Shown one piece after another: positions 24,370 to 36,333 of a DNA stretch of 64,000 bases. Source of the DNA: Prillingera fragicola (lineage: Eukaryota; Basidiomycota; Tremellomycetes; Trichosporonales; Trichosporonaceae). Under the pieces are notes generated by a model. That model did no database searches and had not been told where the DNA came from. It saw only the letters and a list, made by a program, of their open reading frames with translations. The translations under genes and the position numbers were made by a program. The DNA is taken from assembly GCA_002335605.1 (NCBI GenBank), contig BEDY01000008.1, positions 744,001 through 808,000 on the forward strand. The letters are read 5' to 3'. How positions within the stretch are numbered: the stretch's first letter is position 1; each line of letters opens with the position of its first letter.

Positions 24370-24857
24370 AGTTGTAACGTTGTTGGGTCAGAGAGAGAGA
24401 GAGTGCTCTGAAGGCTGTGGCGAATAGACTGGCGGGATGTCCTGAATTGACGAATGACGACGGCGGCAAGAGGCTTGGGAGCGTGGCCGTCTCTGTGAGA
24501 ATGGTGGATGTTAAATCGGATTCGGGGCCCCAACATGTCATTGGCTGTCAATCTTACTGAATCGGGCAACCAACTCCCACTGATGCCAAAGCACCAACGT
24601 CATTACGAGACACTCATGGTCGGCTTTCACATGCTGTCTGGCTGTGTCTGCAGGCTGCCAGTCGTTGTTTTCAAGCATACCCAGCCCGAATTAGGCAGCC
24701 CTGCTTCTGCTGACGCAAGGATTCTCAGATCCCAGAAAAAGCTAGCCCGAGTGCAGCATCAAAAGTGACAGGCAGACGGACATTATAAGGCTGGACACGC
24801 GCCCCCATCTGGCTCATCCGACCTCCACCCTGTCCACTGCCACTGCTTGTGGCTTGC
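24370..24857. other. Divergent promoter region
   Basis: 488 bases between two divergent starts. Contains a short GA-dinucleotide run (about 24390-24402) in the minus-strand leader. No gene seen. Confidence 0.5.
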
Positions 24858-26277
24858 ATGGCTTCCAGATCCGTCCTTGGTCATTCCCTCTGCTTCTCAC
24901 ACTCTACAAGATCCATCCATCCACTCTTTCTCAAAGCTTCAACGCTCTACCATTGCACTCCAATCCACCTGCCACGCTTCCTAACCACATCCACAGTCAA
25001 TAGAATGGGCATTACCGACTTTTCCGACAAGGCTGACGGCGCCTTCAAGCGCCAGGTGTCTTCCTTCCGTGACAACATTGAGGAGGGGGGCCGCTTCGCC
25101 CCCGAGAAGGGTGCGCATTTCATCCATTTACCACCACCTAACATCACTCAGGTCGCTACCACCTGTACGTGTCGTACGCTTGCCCTTGGGCGCACCGCGC
25201 CCTTATTGCGCGTAAACTCAAGGGACTGGACACCTTTTTTGGCAAGTGCAGCAAAACAAAGTGTGCAGAGTCTCATGCCCAGACTATTCGGTCGTTCACC
25301 CACACATGCTTGAAGGAGGATGGCACTTTGTGGCTCCTGAAGATGCAGACAAGACTCCAAAGCCAATGTCAGAGCACGACTCCAAGACGTTCCCGGGAGC
25401 CACTGTGGACAAGATCAACCAATTCAACCACATTTCCGAAGTCTATAAACTCGCCGAGCCAGACTACTCTGCACGCTTCACGGTTCCCGTCATCTGGGAC
25501 ACCAAGGAAAAGACGATCGTTAGCAACGAGTCGTCCGAGATTATTCGCTTCCTCACCAAGGCTTTCGACAAGCTCCTTCCAGAGGGTAGCAAGGAGCGCG
25601 AGCTTGATCTCTACCCCGAGGAGCTGCGCAAGGAGATTGACGAGCTGAACGAATGGGTATACAACGGTGCGTCCAGTGAAATGATCTCCTATTGACAATC
25701 TTAGGCATCAACAACGGCGTGTACAAGTCTGGCTTCGCGACTACCCAGTCGGCTTACAACGACGCTCTCACCGTGCTGGCCGAGTCGCTGGACCGCGTCG
25801 AAGGCATTCTCTCGGACGGCCGCGAGTTCCTCATCGGCGGCCGCCTGACCGAGGCCGATGTTCGTCTCTTTACGACCATTGTGCGCTACGACCCTGTTTA
25901 CTATGTTCACTTCAAGTGCAACTGGGGTCTCATCCGTCACGACTACCCGCACCTTCACCGCTGGCTCAAGAATCTTTACTGGAACTACCCAGCCTTCAAG
26001 GACACTACCAACTTTGAGCGTGAGTAGTTTGTGAGCTGAGCCAACGCAACCGATCGTGCCGATCGCGGATTCAGAGTCCCACATGTGGTCTGTCGACCTC
26101 CACCTAACAACTCTGAATCACCTTGCTCGTTGCCAAAGCACGGCGCCTCGTCATTTCATGTCCTCACGAGCGATGCTGAAGCCCTTTTTACCAGATATCC
26201 GCGAGCACTATTTCTTCTCTCATGTGCGCCAAAACCCTTTCCGGATCGTGCCGGCGGGTCCCAATGTCAACATTTAG
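24858..26277 (+). CDS. ECM4: Glutathionyl-hydroquinone reductase (Ecm4/GTO, omega-like GST)
   Basis: Reduces glutathionyl-hydroquinones or deglutathionylates substrates through an active-site Cys. Exons: 24858-25110, 25152-25241, 25283-25666, 25705-26019 and 26195-26277. The catalytic motif is YACPWAHR; other family blocks are [69 protein letters not shown] and the terminal [10 protein letters not shown]. The second intron begins with GC (GCAAGT), giving a 41-base GC-AG intron; skipping it restores the exact family length. The ATG at 24858 adds a Ser/Arg/His-rich stretch of about 49 residues that looks like a mitochondrial presequence, while a second ATG at 25005 ([12 protein letters not shown]) would make the cytosolic form, so dual targeting is possible. 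Confidence 0.9.
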
Positions 26278-26585
26278 CCCCTCGACGGGAAGCGCAAGGC
26301 GGATGACTCTGTGGATGGCGCGCGAAAGGCTCCAAAGCAGTAGAAGACGAAGCCCATGAAATGGATTTGTTTGAGCTCTGTGGGTCTTGAAGGAAGGACA
26401 ATTCTGCTTGCATCCTTGCAAACATGTGCTAAGAAGCACTGCCTTGCGAGGCCGATCCTCGCTCGGACAAAGAGGTCCAGCGCCCCGCCTGTGACAGGCC
26501 ACAACACGTCTTAAACACTAAACCTTTGTTCAACAGCACGTCTTCTACACTCACGGTCTTTACTCGTTCTTTTCCCTCCCCAACC
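26278..26585. other. Intergenic region
   Basis: 308 bases between two genes on the plus strand, with 3' untranslated sequence and a pyrimidine-rich leader (TTTTCCCTCCCC) just before the next start. Nothing else seen. Confidence 0.45.
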
Positions 26586-28950
26586 ATGCTGGGCCCACGA
26601 CCGCAGGCGCCGGACGCCCCGCAGTCACCAGCCTCGACGCGAACGTCTCTTTTCTCCATGTATGGACACCATCATCCCCTGTTTGACGACGCACCTCCTT
26701 TACCTTCTGCACCTTCTGCAAAAGCGATTGCGAGTGCAACAGTCACTGCAACTATTCGAGCCGCTACCACACTCTCTCAAGTCCGGGACGCAGCCTACGG
26801 TAGTGCGCCGGCTGTCGCGCACCCTTTCTCTGTTGCAAAGGCCCGTGCACCACCCATACGACGCTATCCCGACTGGCCCATGAGTGTTGCCAGTGCCTAC
26901 AGCTTTGAAGACCGATACACCAGCCCTCGAGCACCACCCTCACGGCCGCTTCCGCCAAACCCTCGTCTGTATTGTGATTCAGCAAGGGACGCCGACTTGC
27001 CTCTGCCGTCGCCAACCGTGCATGCACCTCTGTCACGCGACCGTGACGACTTGTCAGCCCGATCTTCTCAGCCTGCGCGTCCCTCATCCACGACCAAGCC
27101 CAAGCGTGCAGGCAGTCCAGAATATGACACCCGTGCCTCGTTTCTTCGCGTGCTCACCCCACCCTCTGCACCTCCTGCTCTACCAACAAGAGCCCCTCAA
27201 CAGGATTTGGTGCTGCCTTTATGGGCTCCTGTTTCCAAGCAATGTCCCGTTTCCACCAGCACCAAACCCAGGACGTGGCCAAGGATTGGGACCATTTACC
27301 GCAATGTTGCGCCCTTTACCCGCGCGTTCCTCACAAACACTGCGGCCATCATCCTGGCAGCTGGTACTCGTGAAACTTTGGTGGTCATGCCCCGGACTGG
27401 TAGCGTTTGGGGGAGCGGACGGGCTGAATTCGGCCCTTGGGGGTGTACCAAGCACACAGAGACAACGGTAGTGGACTGTGGCACCGACATGCCAAGGTAG
27501 GCCAATTGCCATTGACAACAGAGCTCACCGGTTACAGCTCGCAAACTACAATTAGTACGCTGTACGGTGCTGCACTCGTTCTTTCGTTTCTTCTGGCTGC
27601 GTTTCACACGGCGACTGTGACATTGCACGTTGGCTTGTTTTATTCGCTAAAGCTGCCTTGGAACTACCTCTCACGCGAGACTGCCCCCTCGAGTCACGAC
27701 CATTCACTCATTCACTCTCCTCTCCGCCCTAGGAATGCCGAGTCCACTGTCTCTACTCTGTTCCCGACTCGGCCGCGTTTTACTCCCCAACGGGTGCCCA
27801 CTCCTTCACGGGCAAAGCGCTCGTTACCCAGAACACGCAGGCGTTATCAAGCCGAGGTGGCTCTCCGCGGACCTGCTGAACGCCAGCAGCTGGGGTGGCT
27901 TTGGTGGGCCTGGTGGGCCCACCGGCGTTCACCCCTTATCCATGTCTGTACCGTTGCCATGGTGGCTACAGCCATGGGTGCAGTGAGTCTCTCTTATTTA
28001 TCAACACTGACTTTTCTAGCTGGTAGCGTCGGCCAACCTCTCGACGGACATGGCCCTTGAAGTGCAGTCACTCGGCGATGGAAGATACCCACATGTTGGC
28101 CCAGCCGTTTACCTCACAGTGGTATCTCTTCTGCTTGTCATTGAGCCCCTATGCTGCGCAGTTGGCTATCTGGTGTCTCTCGTGCGTTCGCGACACTAAC
28201 ACCATGCTTACCTCTCAGCGATCATCGTGGCAAACCTTTATTCATCCTCCTGAGTCTCAGTTCAAACCGCATCCTAGTAGATGTGCCCGTACAAGGCCGT
28301 CGACACCTATCATCGAGCTTCTTGTCGAGTCCAATCGTCGTCCACAACATTGCCCCTCGATACCAGATTCTCGGCTTTCCCGCGGCCGTGAAGCCGTGTC
28401 TGTACCTCGACCGCATCGGACGCCGACCCTCGCTCGGGCATCCTCATTTTCCGGTTCGCTTTTGCCAAGCGGGGCACGCACTACGTCCACGGTTGGTTAC
28501 ACGCCTCCGCCCCCACGTGGTCGCCTGTTGTACACCCCAACGTCCACAGCCACCGACTCAACCGAATCGGCCTGGGCTGGGGCTTACGCTTCCGATTCGT
28601 TGCTTCTGCCCCTTCTCTCAGCCTTGCGACGGGGAGCTTCAGTGTCCGACTTTGTTCTTGACGCCGGCGTTCTCTGCATTTGCCCCCCACCGAGCACCGG
28701 ACAGCCTTTCCCCTCTCATCTGCTTGTTCCCCCTGAGAGTATTCGTCGCGAGCTCTTGCGTCGTGCCAGCGTAGAGGACGAGGTAGCTGAAATGGCCGAC
28801 ACCGAAATCTACGAGCAGACCTTGCTTGCAACCATCTCTGGTGCCTTTTGGTGGCCGACCTTGTTGGAAGACGTGCGCGAGTTTGTCCATGGGGCTAAGG
28901 GTGAGCCACGCTTCCGTCCCGAAGGAAGGACCCAGGGAAGTAGGATCTAG
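26586..28950 (+). CDS. Claudin/Sur7-like four-TM membrane protein with long tails
   Basis: Predicted plasma-membrane or cortical protein of the Sur7/PalI/claudin-like type. Four exons, 26586-27496, 27538-27982, 28020-28172 and 28219-28950, stay in one phase and give about 746 residues. A disordered Pro/Ser N-terminus of about 240 residues precedes TM1 (AFLTNTAAIILAAG). The first loop has a Trp, then FGPWGC and a second Cys ten positions on, like the claudin W-GLW-C-C signature. TM2 is TLYGAALVLSFLLAAF, TM3 VCTVAMVATAMGALVA, TM4 AVYLTVVSLLLVIEPL. Between TM2 and TM3 is an unusually long basic loop of about 100 residues. The last intron has a perfect CTAAC branch; without splicing it the frame would stop at 28199. 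The C-terminal cytosolic tail of about 245 residues is of unknown function. Confidence 0.65.
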
Positions 28951-29072
28951 ACGGTTAGCATGACAGACTGTTGCGCGTTCAGGAATGTTATCATTGAAAT
29001 GGGATGCCATGTTACAAGACATAGCTACAAGTGACTTCATGATGAGTACAAAGGGCGAACCGTGAGCAGCGC

Positions 29073-30240
29073 CTACGAGCTTCCCTCGTGGTAGTACTGT
29101 GTTTGCGGGCTGTCGTGGTTGTAATGCTGATATTGTTGATATTGCTGGGGGTGTTGAGGGTGCTGTTGCGGGAGGTCTCTTAGGTGGGGTTGCAGCAGAT
29201 GCGGGTAATACGGATTCGCTGGCTCGACGTCGTGTCGGCGAAGACGTTGTACATTGAGCTCGGCAAGCAACCGATTCGTTTCTTCGTATCTGGCGTGCAT
29301 CTGGTCGGGTTCTGGCTGCTGGGGTTGACGCTCAAGCTCGGCGCGATATGTGGACCGTGCCGGCGAGAAAAGGGCCGGTGACGATTCATACGGCGACGAG
29401 ATGAGCCCTGGTGTGTCCAACGGGGTACGTGCGTGGCGAAATGGCGTGGGAAGCTGGTTGAAGGGAGTGTGAATGTCATAGGATGAAGATGAGTAAGGCG
29501 TATTATGCAACTGCGAACCGCTGTCGTCGTGCGCGGTGGCGCTCGCTTCCACTCTAGCAAGGTGCTTAGAATCAGCGACGTTCTGTAACTTGACTCACTA
29601 GAGCATGAAGTACAGAGTTTTGCTGAGCGTATTCTTTTCCCCATTCACGAAGACGCTCCTCATCCGTATAGTCATCTGCGCGAAATGGTGTGCTGCTTGG
29701 TGGGCGGTGACGGACAGGTGATGAGGACAGTTGCTGGTGGCGCGCGGGCACCAGAGCTAGTGGCTGACCAGGCTGCGATGCCGACCTCCCACGCGCATAG
29801 GCCGCCATGGGAGATGAGTCGATGGCAAGGTGTGTGTCAACTTGTGACATCGAGTATGTTTGCGCCATCGGTGCGTTCGTAGGTGCCTGTTTGCGCTCCC
29901 AGGCGCTGGCACGTCGGCGCTCGACGCCTGCTCGTCGCATCCAAGCGGTACTGCTTTCGGCCATGGGATCGTTGCCGTTCATCTCAACATTGTCGTCCCG
30001 GCGGCGAAGCGGAGAAGACGCCTCCTCCACTTCTTCAGCGTCCTCTGACCTCCAATGGGCGGGGGGTGGCGCAAACAAGGCACCACCATGTTGTATGTCG
30101 CTGTTAGTCAGTTCTCCCCAGTCGCCCTGGCGTCTGCGCTTCAATAAGACTTCGAGCGGAGAGGCCATAGCATCCGGATAGCTCGCTGGTGATGGAGACC
30201 GAGCACGTTTTGTGCGCGGCGGGGCCACCATGTCGGCCAT
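29073..30240 (-). CDS. Unknown, largely disordered protein
   Basis: No family recognised. ATG 30240 begins MADMVAPPRTKRARSPSP, a basic patch that could be a nuclear localisation signal. The block ASPLEVLLKRRRQGDWGEL near residue 30 looks like a short conserved helix, and YTDEERLREWGKEYAQQNSV ends the first exon. The second exon is Ser/Thr/Pro-rich with many TP sites (TPFRHARTPLDTPGL), then a short helix YEETNRLLAELNVQRLRR and a tail rich in Gln, His and Tyr that ends at 29073. The exon join near 29550-29605 is uncertain: the obvious GTGAGT donor breaks the frame, whereas GTCAAG three codons on keeps it. Many proline-directed sites suggest CDK or MAPK control, which is inference. Confidence 0.65.
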
Positions 30241-31037
30241 GGCCGGTGCACCAGTCGATAGTTGGGGTGGCGAGCGCCGGCCTTGGAAAGGAGGGGGACC
30301 AGGACACCCGGATTTCGGCAAGGATGACGAGAATGAGCGAAAGAACAGAAGAAGTTGTGATCGGAGTCCAGCGAGTCAAGCAATAAGCGGTGTTTGAAGA
30401 GTGGCCCCCAGTGTACGCGGTTGTGGATGATGATTGATTGGCAGGTGGCTGAGTGTTGGTATAGATGACGAACAGGGATGGACAATCGAACATGACAGTG
30501 ACCCTGGTTGAGGTTTGCTCCCGCCACTCGTTGTGGCAAAACACTTGCCCATGTACCTACCCACAGGCCGAATCATTGTTACTGTGATATGCCAGACATT
30601 ACTATTCATTAAGTCTGAGTACCTGAGCGGATACCTTGAGCCAATGCATGAACAAAACAATGATCTGCAGCTTATCTGTTTGGACGCACTTGATACGGCG
30701 TATAGAACCTACCACCCACTCATCTCTGACCTCTCGTGTGGGCCTGGGCGAAAACTGGCTAGGAACTCTCATAGTGAACACTCTACATTCTGCAAGCCAG
30801 GCAAAATGCTCGCGACATGCATCAGGTGGCCATCGTTATTGCTGCAACACGAAATAGCTTCTGCCCAACTACTGCCGTCAACTATCATCAACAAACATCC
30901 TTGTTTCAAATGACGTGTAATTTAGCACGTGGCCGCCAGTATCGCAAAAGTTGGCCACTGAAGATAACATCTTCCACCACAACGAGTATCGTAACCACCA
31001 CAAGCCGCACTAACCTCCGCGCGCGAAGGGAGACAAG
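30241..31037. other. Divergent promoter region
   Basis: About 800 bases between two divergent starts. Short open frames present have no recognisable sequence. Nothing further seen. Confidence 0.5.
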
Positions 31038-33268
31038 ATGGCGCTGGAAATGTCTGCCTTCAGCAATGGAGACGACTATATCGGATTTGGAGAACCGTCC
31101 CCCAAAGCGGGACCCTCCCGCTCCTCTTCGCCAACATCGGCCTCACCACCATCGCCCAAAGGCAAGGCTCGCGCAGACACTCTCGCAAATCGTGACGCTC
31201 ACGATCGGAAACGCAAAGGCAAAGAATCTGAGCTACCTAGCAAACGGGCACGAAAGGATTTTGGTGACGAGGTTGGGCCTCGCAACCTTAAGGAAGAGCG
31301 GCGAGCGAACGAGCGCGCCGCGCCTTGGGCAGAGGAGGTGGATTGGGAGCGCTGTGCGGACCCCGCCGAGATGTAAGTGAAATGAGACTGCAGTGCACGA
31401 ACATCTGCTCATGCAGGCGCAGGCTCAATGATGAGATTCATGCGTTCTATCGCCGCATGTCACCAACTCAAGCAGAGTACATGGTTCGCAAAACCATGAT
31501 CGACTATATTGCCCATGTCGTTAAGCGCGAGTGGCGTGACGCCGAAGTCATTGCCTTTGGCTCATGGCAGACGCAACTGTATCTTCCCACCGGCGATATC
31601 GATCTTGTTGTGTCTACAAACCGACTCACTGAGACGAACAAGGAGAAAATGCTTCGTGAACTGGCCCGGATGGTCCGCATGGCTGGTCTTACCAAGACCG
31701 TGGCCGTCATCTCCCGTGCCAAGGTTCCCATTATCAAGTTTGTCACAGAAGATGGCAACCTAAATGTCGACATTTCTCTTAACCAGACAAACGGCGTCTC
31801 AGCTGGCAAGATCATGCGGCATTACTTGGATGCGATTCCTGGAGCTCGTGAGCTCATCTTGATTGTCAAGGCGTTTCTTTCGCAGCGGTCGATGAACGAG
31901 GTATACACTGGTGGCTTAGGCAGCTATAGTGTTATCTGTCTGGTTCTCAGCTTTTTACAGCAACATCCCAAGCTTAGGAACGGCGAGATCGATGCCCGTA
32001 ACAACCTAGGCACCCTTCTCCTCGAGTTCTTCGAGCTTTACGGGCGCAACTTCAACTACGATGCCGTTGGTATCTCACTTCGTCACGGCGGATACTACTT
32101 TCTCAAGCGATCAAGAGGTTGGAACCGGGCAGAGCAGTCATTCCTGCTTAGCATCGAAGACCCGCAGGATCCTGACAACGACATTTCCCGTTCCTCGTTC
32201 GGCATTCGTCAAGTGAAAATGACATTGTCTGGCGCCTATGATCTTCTCCAAGCCAGTCTGTTCGCGCGCGCAGAGATGATTGCGGCGCACAATTCGAAAC
32301 GCAAGGAGCTTCCTGACGCACAGGAGATGAGCATTCTCGGTGCCGTCATGGGAGTAACCAAAGAAACGTCCAAATTTCGCCGGGAACTCGAAACCATTCA
32401 CCAGAGTCAACGCGTGCAGCGTAAGCTTGCTGCTGCTCTGAAGCGTGATGGTGCGCAATATTCCCCACGGGCTGCCGATCCTCCTCGGCCACTTTCACCC
32501 CACCGCGACCCGCGACACGATGATATCGAGGGTGACAACTCGCACGACCGCCGGCGCACTCCGTCTCCTCCGCGAGCAGGAGCTGACAGTGTAAATGCTA
32601 TTGTCGTGGACGACGATAGTGACATGTCCCTCCAGTCCGACTCGAGCCAATTCGATTCTGGCGATTTGGATAGCGGGAGCGACTTCGCCCCTACTCCTAA
32701 TGTACGGAGATTCGCCAGCGTGTCTGAGGATGGCGAAGTTGCAGAGTACCAGGACGATTCCCGTTACACAATACAGAAGAGCCGGAAGACTGCTCAGTCT
32801 GGCTCCAAGTCTGCGGCAGCGGCCGGCAAGGGCGCTTTCGGCAAGAGCAACGGCAACGCAACAAGCAACCGTCCAGCAGGAGCGACTCCTATCGCTTTGA
32901 GCGACGATGACACTGCAACCAGTGGGAAACGAGCGCGCCGCCGTCGCCGCCAACCCGATCCTCCTACCCTTGATCTGGGGCCTTCCACCCCAGACGTTAA
33001 CGCTTCGCCTGACGCGAAGGTCTCGGCGCTTCCTTCCAAGACCAAGTCCAGGACCACTCCGCGTGCGGGATCGGTGCCCCTTCCGTCACGCAGCGGATCT
33101 CGAGCAGGTTCAGAAGTCCGGGGCGAAGCGAGTTGTGCAAAGGGGGCTAAGAGCGCGCCAGCTAGTCCCAAGCGTGGCGGGCTGTCCACGGCCGCTGAAC
33201 GCAGAGCCTTTTGGGCAGCGAAAGCAAGCGCGGCTGACAGCATTTCGGAAGAGGCAGAGGATACTTGA
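31038..33268 (+). CDS. TRF4: Non-canonical poly(A) polymerase, Trf4/Cid14 type
   Basis: Nuclear nucleotidyltransferase that, in the TRAMP complex, oligoadenylates aberrant RNAs for exosome decay. Two exons, 31038-31372 and 31417-33268, encode 728 residues. A disordered basic N-terminus of about 110 residues precedes RRLNDEIHAFYRRMSPTQAE. The catalytic signature is VIAFGSWQTQLYLPTGDIDL with the Asp pair, followed by NVDISLNQTNGV (third Asp) and the central domain ILIVKAFLSQRSMNEVYTGG, GSYSVICLVLSFLQQHP and LGTLLLEFFELYGRNFNYD; GWNRAEQSFLLSIEDPQDPDND completes the nucleotide-recognition region. The last 280 residues are Ser/Asp- and basic-rich and disordered. No RNA-binding domain is seen, as is usual for the family. 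Length resembles other basidiomycete Trf4 proteins. Confidence 0.93.
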
Positions 33269-33396
33269 CCGAAGATTTTTGAGGTGCTTGCAAGAGTCTG
33301 TAGCCGGACTGGCCCACCTGCAATGACTAGAAACCAATGCATTGTCAAGGTACAATATGTGTACAACAGCAGAGCTGAGGTGGGAGAGCGTGCCGA

Positions 33397-36135
33397 CTAG
33401 CGGATGGGGCGGGGAGCTGGGCGGTCTGAGGCGCGGTCGCGGACACGCTGTCGGTCATCAGATACCTGCTTGACAACATCGGAGGGTGTTGCCTTTGCTG
33501 GTCCAGACGCTACGAGCTCCTCGTGGCTAAACAGGCCTCCACCATGCTGTCGAATCTTGCCGAGGATATCCCTGAAAGTCAGCACGCATATGCTACAGAA
33601 GACCCACCTCGCATAAGACACTTTACGCAGCACACCCTCCACGCGTCTGCGCTCCTTAGCATCGGTGTCTTCAGGAAGAGGAAGGTACAGAGCCTTGAGA
33701 GACCAGGTGCGCAGTTCATGATGACGGTCAATCACGGACACGACATGTGCGTTGCTGGACAGCACCACCTTTGTGTGGTCGTAAAAGTTGAACTGGAGAA
33801 TGTCGTTGCTCAGACGGAAGACAATGACGTTCTTCATCCTAAGGTACCGTTCGACGTATACCAAGTTGCGGGTGCGGCCGGTGTCAACCCATGTATAGGG
33901 GTAGTCTCCATAGAGGCGGCTCATCATGTAGTTTTCAAACTGGTGCAGTAGGTAAACACGCGTCTTGAGCTCGGTAGGGTAGCCTTCAGTCGGATAGTTG
34001 CGGCGATGGCCCATGCGGCCCTCTGGCTCGATGGACTCGAAGCGCTCCCTTCCGGGGGCTAGTGCGTACGAGCTAGAGTCGTTGAAGTAGACACTAACAG
34101 TACCGTCGCTCATGGCAAAGCCCATTCCATACTTGGCGCTGTAGTCCAGCCACGAAACCACGAAAGAGCCCGGAGCAGGGGGGTTGAGCTCGACGCCCTG
34201 AGGGTGATACCCCTCGCCCGTTGCTGCGAGACGGTGGGCTTCGCTCAAGTTGTGTTCACAGCGCTCCAGCAGGTTTGTCACTTTGGCAGGTTTGGGGCTT
34301 TGAGCCGGAATGTTTGGATTGCTGGCTGGTTGAGACATTTTGGCAGCGTTGCCCAAAGGTGCGCGTCGCGGAGAAACCAAGGGGGTGGTCAAGCCGACCT
34401 TGCTTGAGATCTTCATGCCCGCCATCTGAGAGACGATGCGTGCCTTTTGGGATGCGAGTTCTCGATCACGCACACCGTTGGTATATCCTCGCCGAGGCTC
34501 GGGCTCGGGCTCGGGCTCCTGTACTTCATCCTCCTCTTCAATCAGCTCTCCCATTTGAGGCCTTCTGCTGGACGGCGCACTGCGCGTCGTACCACGCCGC
34601 ACCGGACTGAGTGTGCTCTGAGCCCCCGCCGCTGTGAGCTTGCGCAACAGCGACGGCTCCTTGATAGCAGCAGGTCCTTGCACAAGCGGCTGGCGTGCGG
34701 AAGCCAGCAGAGCTGAGATGGGGCTATCCGGCTGGACAGCCTGTTGAAAGTCACGATCCTGGGCCAAGACTGCGCTGGCCAGTGTTGATATGCGGCCGCC
34801 ACTGGGAGGGGTGGTACTCTCCTTCCCGGTAACCTTGCGTAGAAGGCTTTCGTAGTTACGTTTGCTTTGCGCAGCAGAGAGATGATTGAAGTCGGGGCTT
34901 TCGTCGTTGGCCGAGAGAGGGACGTATGCGGGAAAGGGACCGTCGAGAAACCAATCGTGCTTTACAATTTCATCTAGAGATGGCCGTTTGTCCGGGTCCG
35001 AGTGAAGAATGGACTTGATGAGATCCATTGCCGAGTCTGAAATCTCTTTGTCGGCGGGGAACTCGTAGCGGTTCTCACGAATGCGGCGATAGATGGCCTT
35101 GACGTCCTTTGTTTGAAAGGGAGGTTTGCCAATGACCAATGTGTAGAGAATGATACCGACAGACCAAACGTCGACCTCAAACGAGTGACCGTTGGCCGTG
35201 TCGAAGAGAACTTCTGGGGCAATGTAGTTTGGAGTTCCACAGATAGTTCTGAGGTGTCAGCATATATTCCTCTCAGCGCACATACTTTTTGCGCTCTCCG
35301 GGGTTTTCAATGAGAGCAGCGAGCCCAAAGTCTCCCACTTTGACATTCATGCCACCATCGAGAAAGAGGTTGCCAAGCTTGAGATCGCGGTGGATAACGT
35401 TGTTGTCGTGCATGTACTGACAGGCTCCAATGAGCTGAACAAGGAAGAAGCGAGCTTCAGGTTCGGTGTAGCGTTTGCGCCGCCGGAGCAAATCCATGAG
35501 TGATCCATTGTCGCAAAGCTCTAGGAGCATGTACACGTTCTCTGTGTCTTCGAAACAGTCATCAAAGCGCACAATGTTGGAATGCTTCAGCATCTGGTGT
35601 AGTTTGATCTCTGCCCAGAGCTGTGTTCACTGTTAATTTCAAGGCCTCGCGCTAACACAGAGCAACCGTACCTTTGTCTTGTTCTTCTTGGTGCGGATGG
35701 ACGCCTTGTGCACCACCTTGACAGCCTTGCGATTGCCAAGTTCATCAAACACCTCATACACACGAGCAAATCCTCCCTAACACAGTCAGCATGTATCCAG
35801 TTTCCAGCCAACAGAGTTTAAGATGCCTCTGCTGCCCGCCCCATACTCACCTCGCCTAGGAAGCCCGTGCGGTTGTAAACCCGTTTGCCATCGCGGTCCC
35901 GGATGACCAGTGGAGGAGTTGGAGGTACCGGCTTGTCCTTCTTGGATGTGGGGGGGGGTGGGGATTTCGCCCTCGTCGTTGCAGGAGGGCATGGGTCGAC
36001 GCCCATGGTTAGCAAAGCAGTGGTGATGGACTGAATGTTGTTGGAGAGAGGATCATCATGTTGCGATGTTGTGTTTAGAACGGGCGGATTTGCTTCCGTT
36101 AAAATCATGCGCGTGGTCAGGTGGAACGGGAGCAT
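33397..36135 (-). CDS. CDC5: Polo-like kinase (Cdc5/Plo1)
   Basis: Mitotic Ser/Thr kinase acting at spindle poles, kinetochores and septum. The kinase domain is spread over several exons: VYNRTGFLGEGGFA (Gly loop), KAVKVVHK (catalytic Lys), HRDLKLGNLF, KVGDFGLAALI, KKTICGTPNYIAPEV (activation loop with the polo Thr) and DKRPSLDEIVKHDWF. A disordered linker of about 170 residues leads to two polo boxes: FVVSWLDYSAKYGMGFAMSD and YLRMKNVIVFRLSNDILQF with FYDHTK, the His-x-Lys pair that reads phosphopeptides; the key Trp is also kept. An intron of only 36 bases (33572-33607) must be removed to join VSYAR to DILGKIRQ. The upstream ATG 36135 is used here; ATG 36006 (MGVDPCPPAT) has a stronger Kozak context and may be the true start. 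Confidence 0.92.
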
Positions 36136-36333
36136 TCTCCCCGTTCGTTGGCTCAATCTGGCAGCATACTCAAATGCACTGCATAATCTTACATTGACCC
36201 TTAGGTTGTCTCGATGGTGATTCTGTGCTTATGTATTCCCCTCCTCCCTCCGCTCCGGTACACTGGCAGACTGTGCCGGCGAATGCAAATGATACGGACA
36301 TGTGTATGCTTTATGAAAAGAGTGTGGAGTCGG

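Noticed and set aside
28204..28950. Separate gene starting at ATG 28204
   Set aside because: The frame joins in phase to the upstream membrane-protein gene over an intron with donor GTGTCT, a perfect CTAAC branch and CAG acceptor, so it is better read as the last exon.
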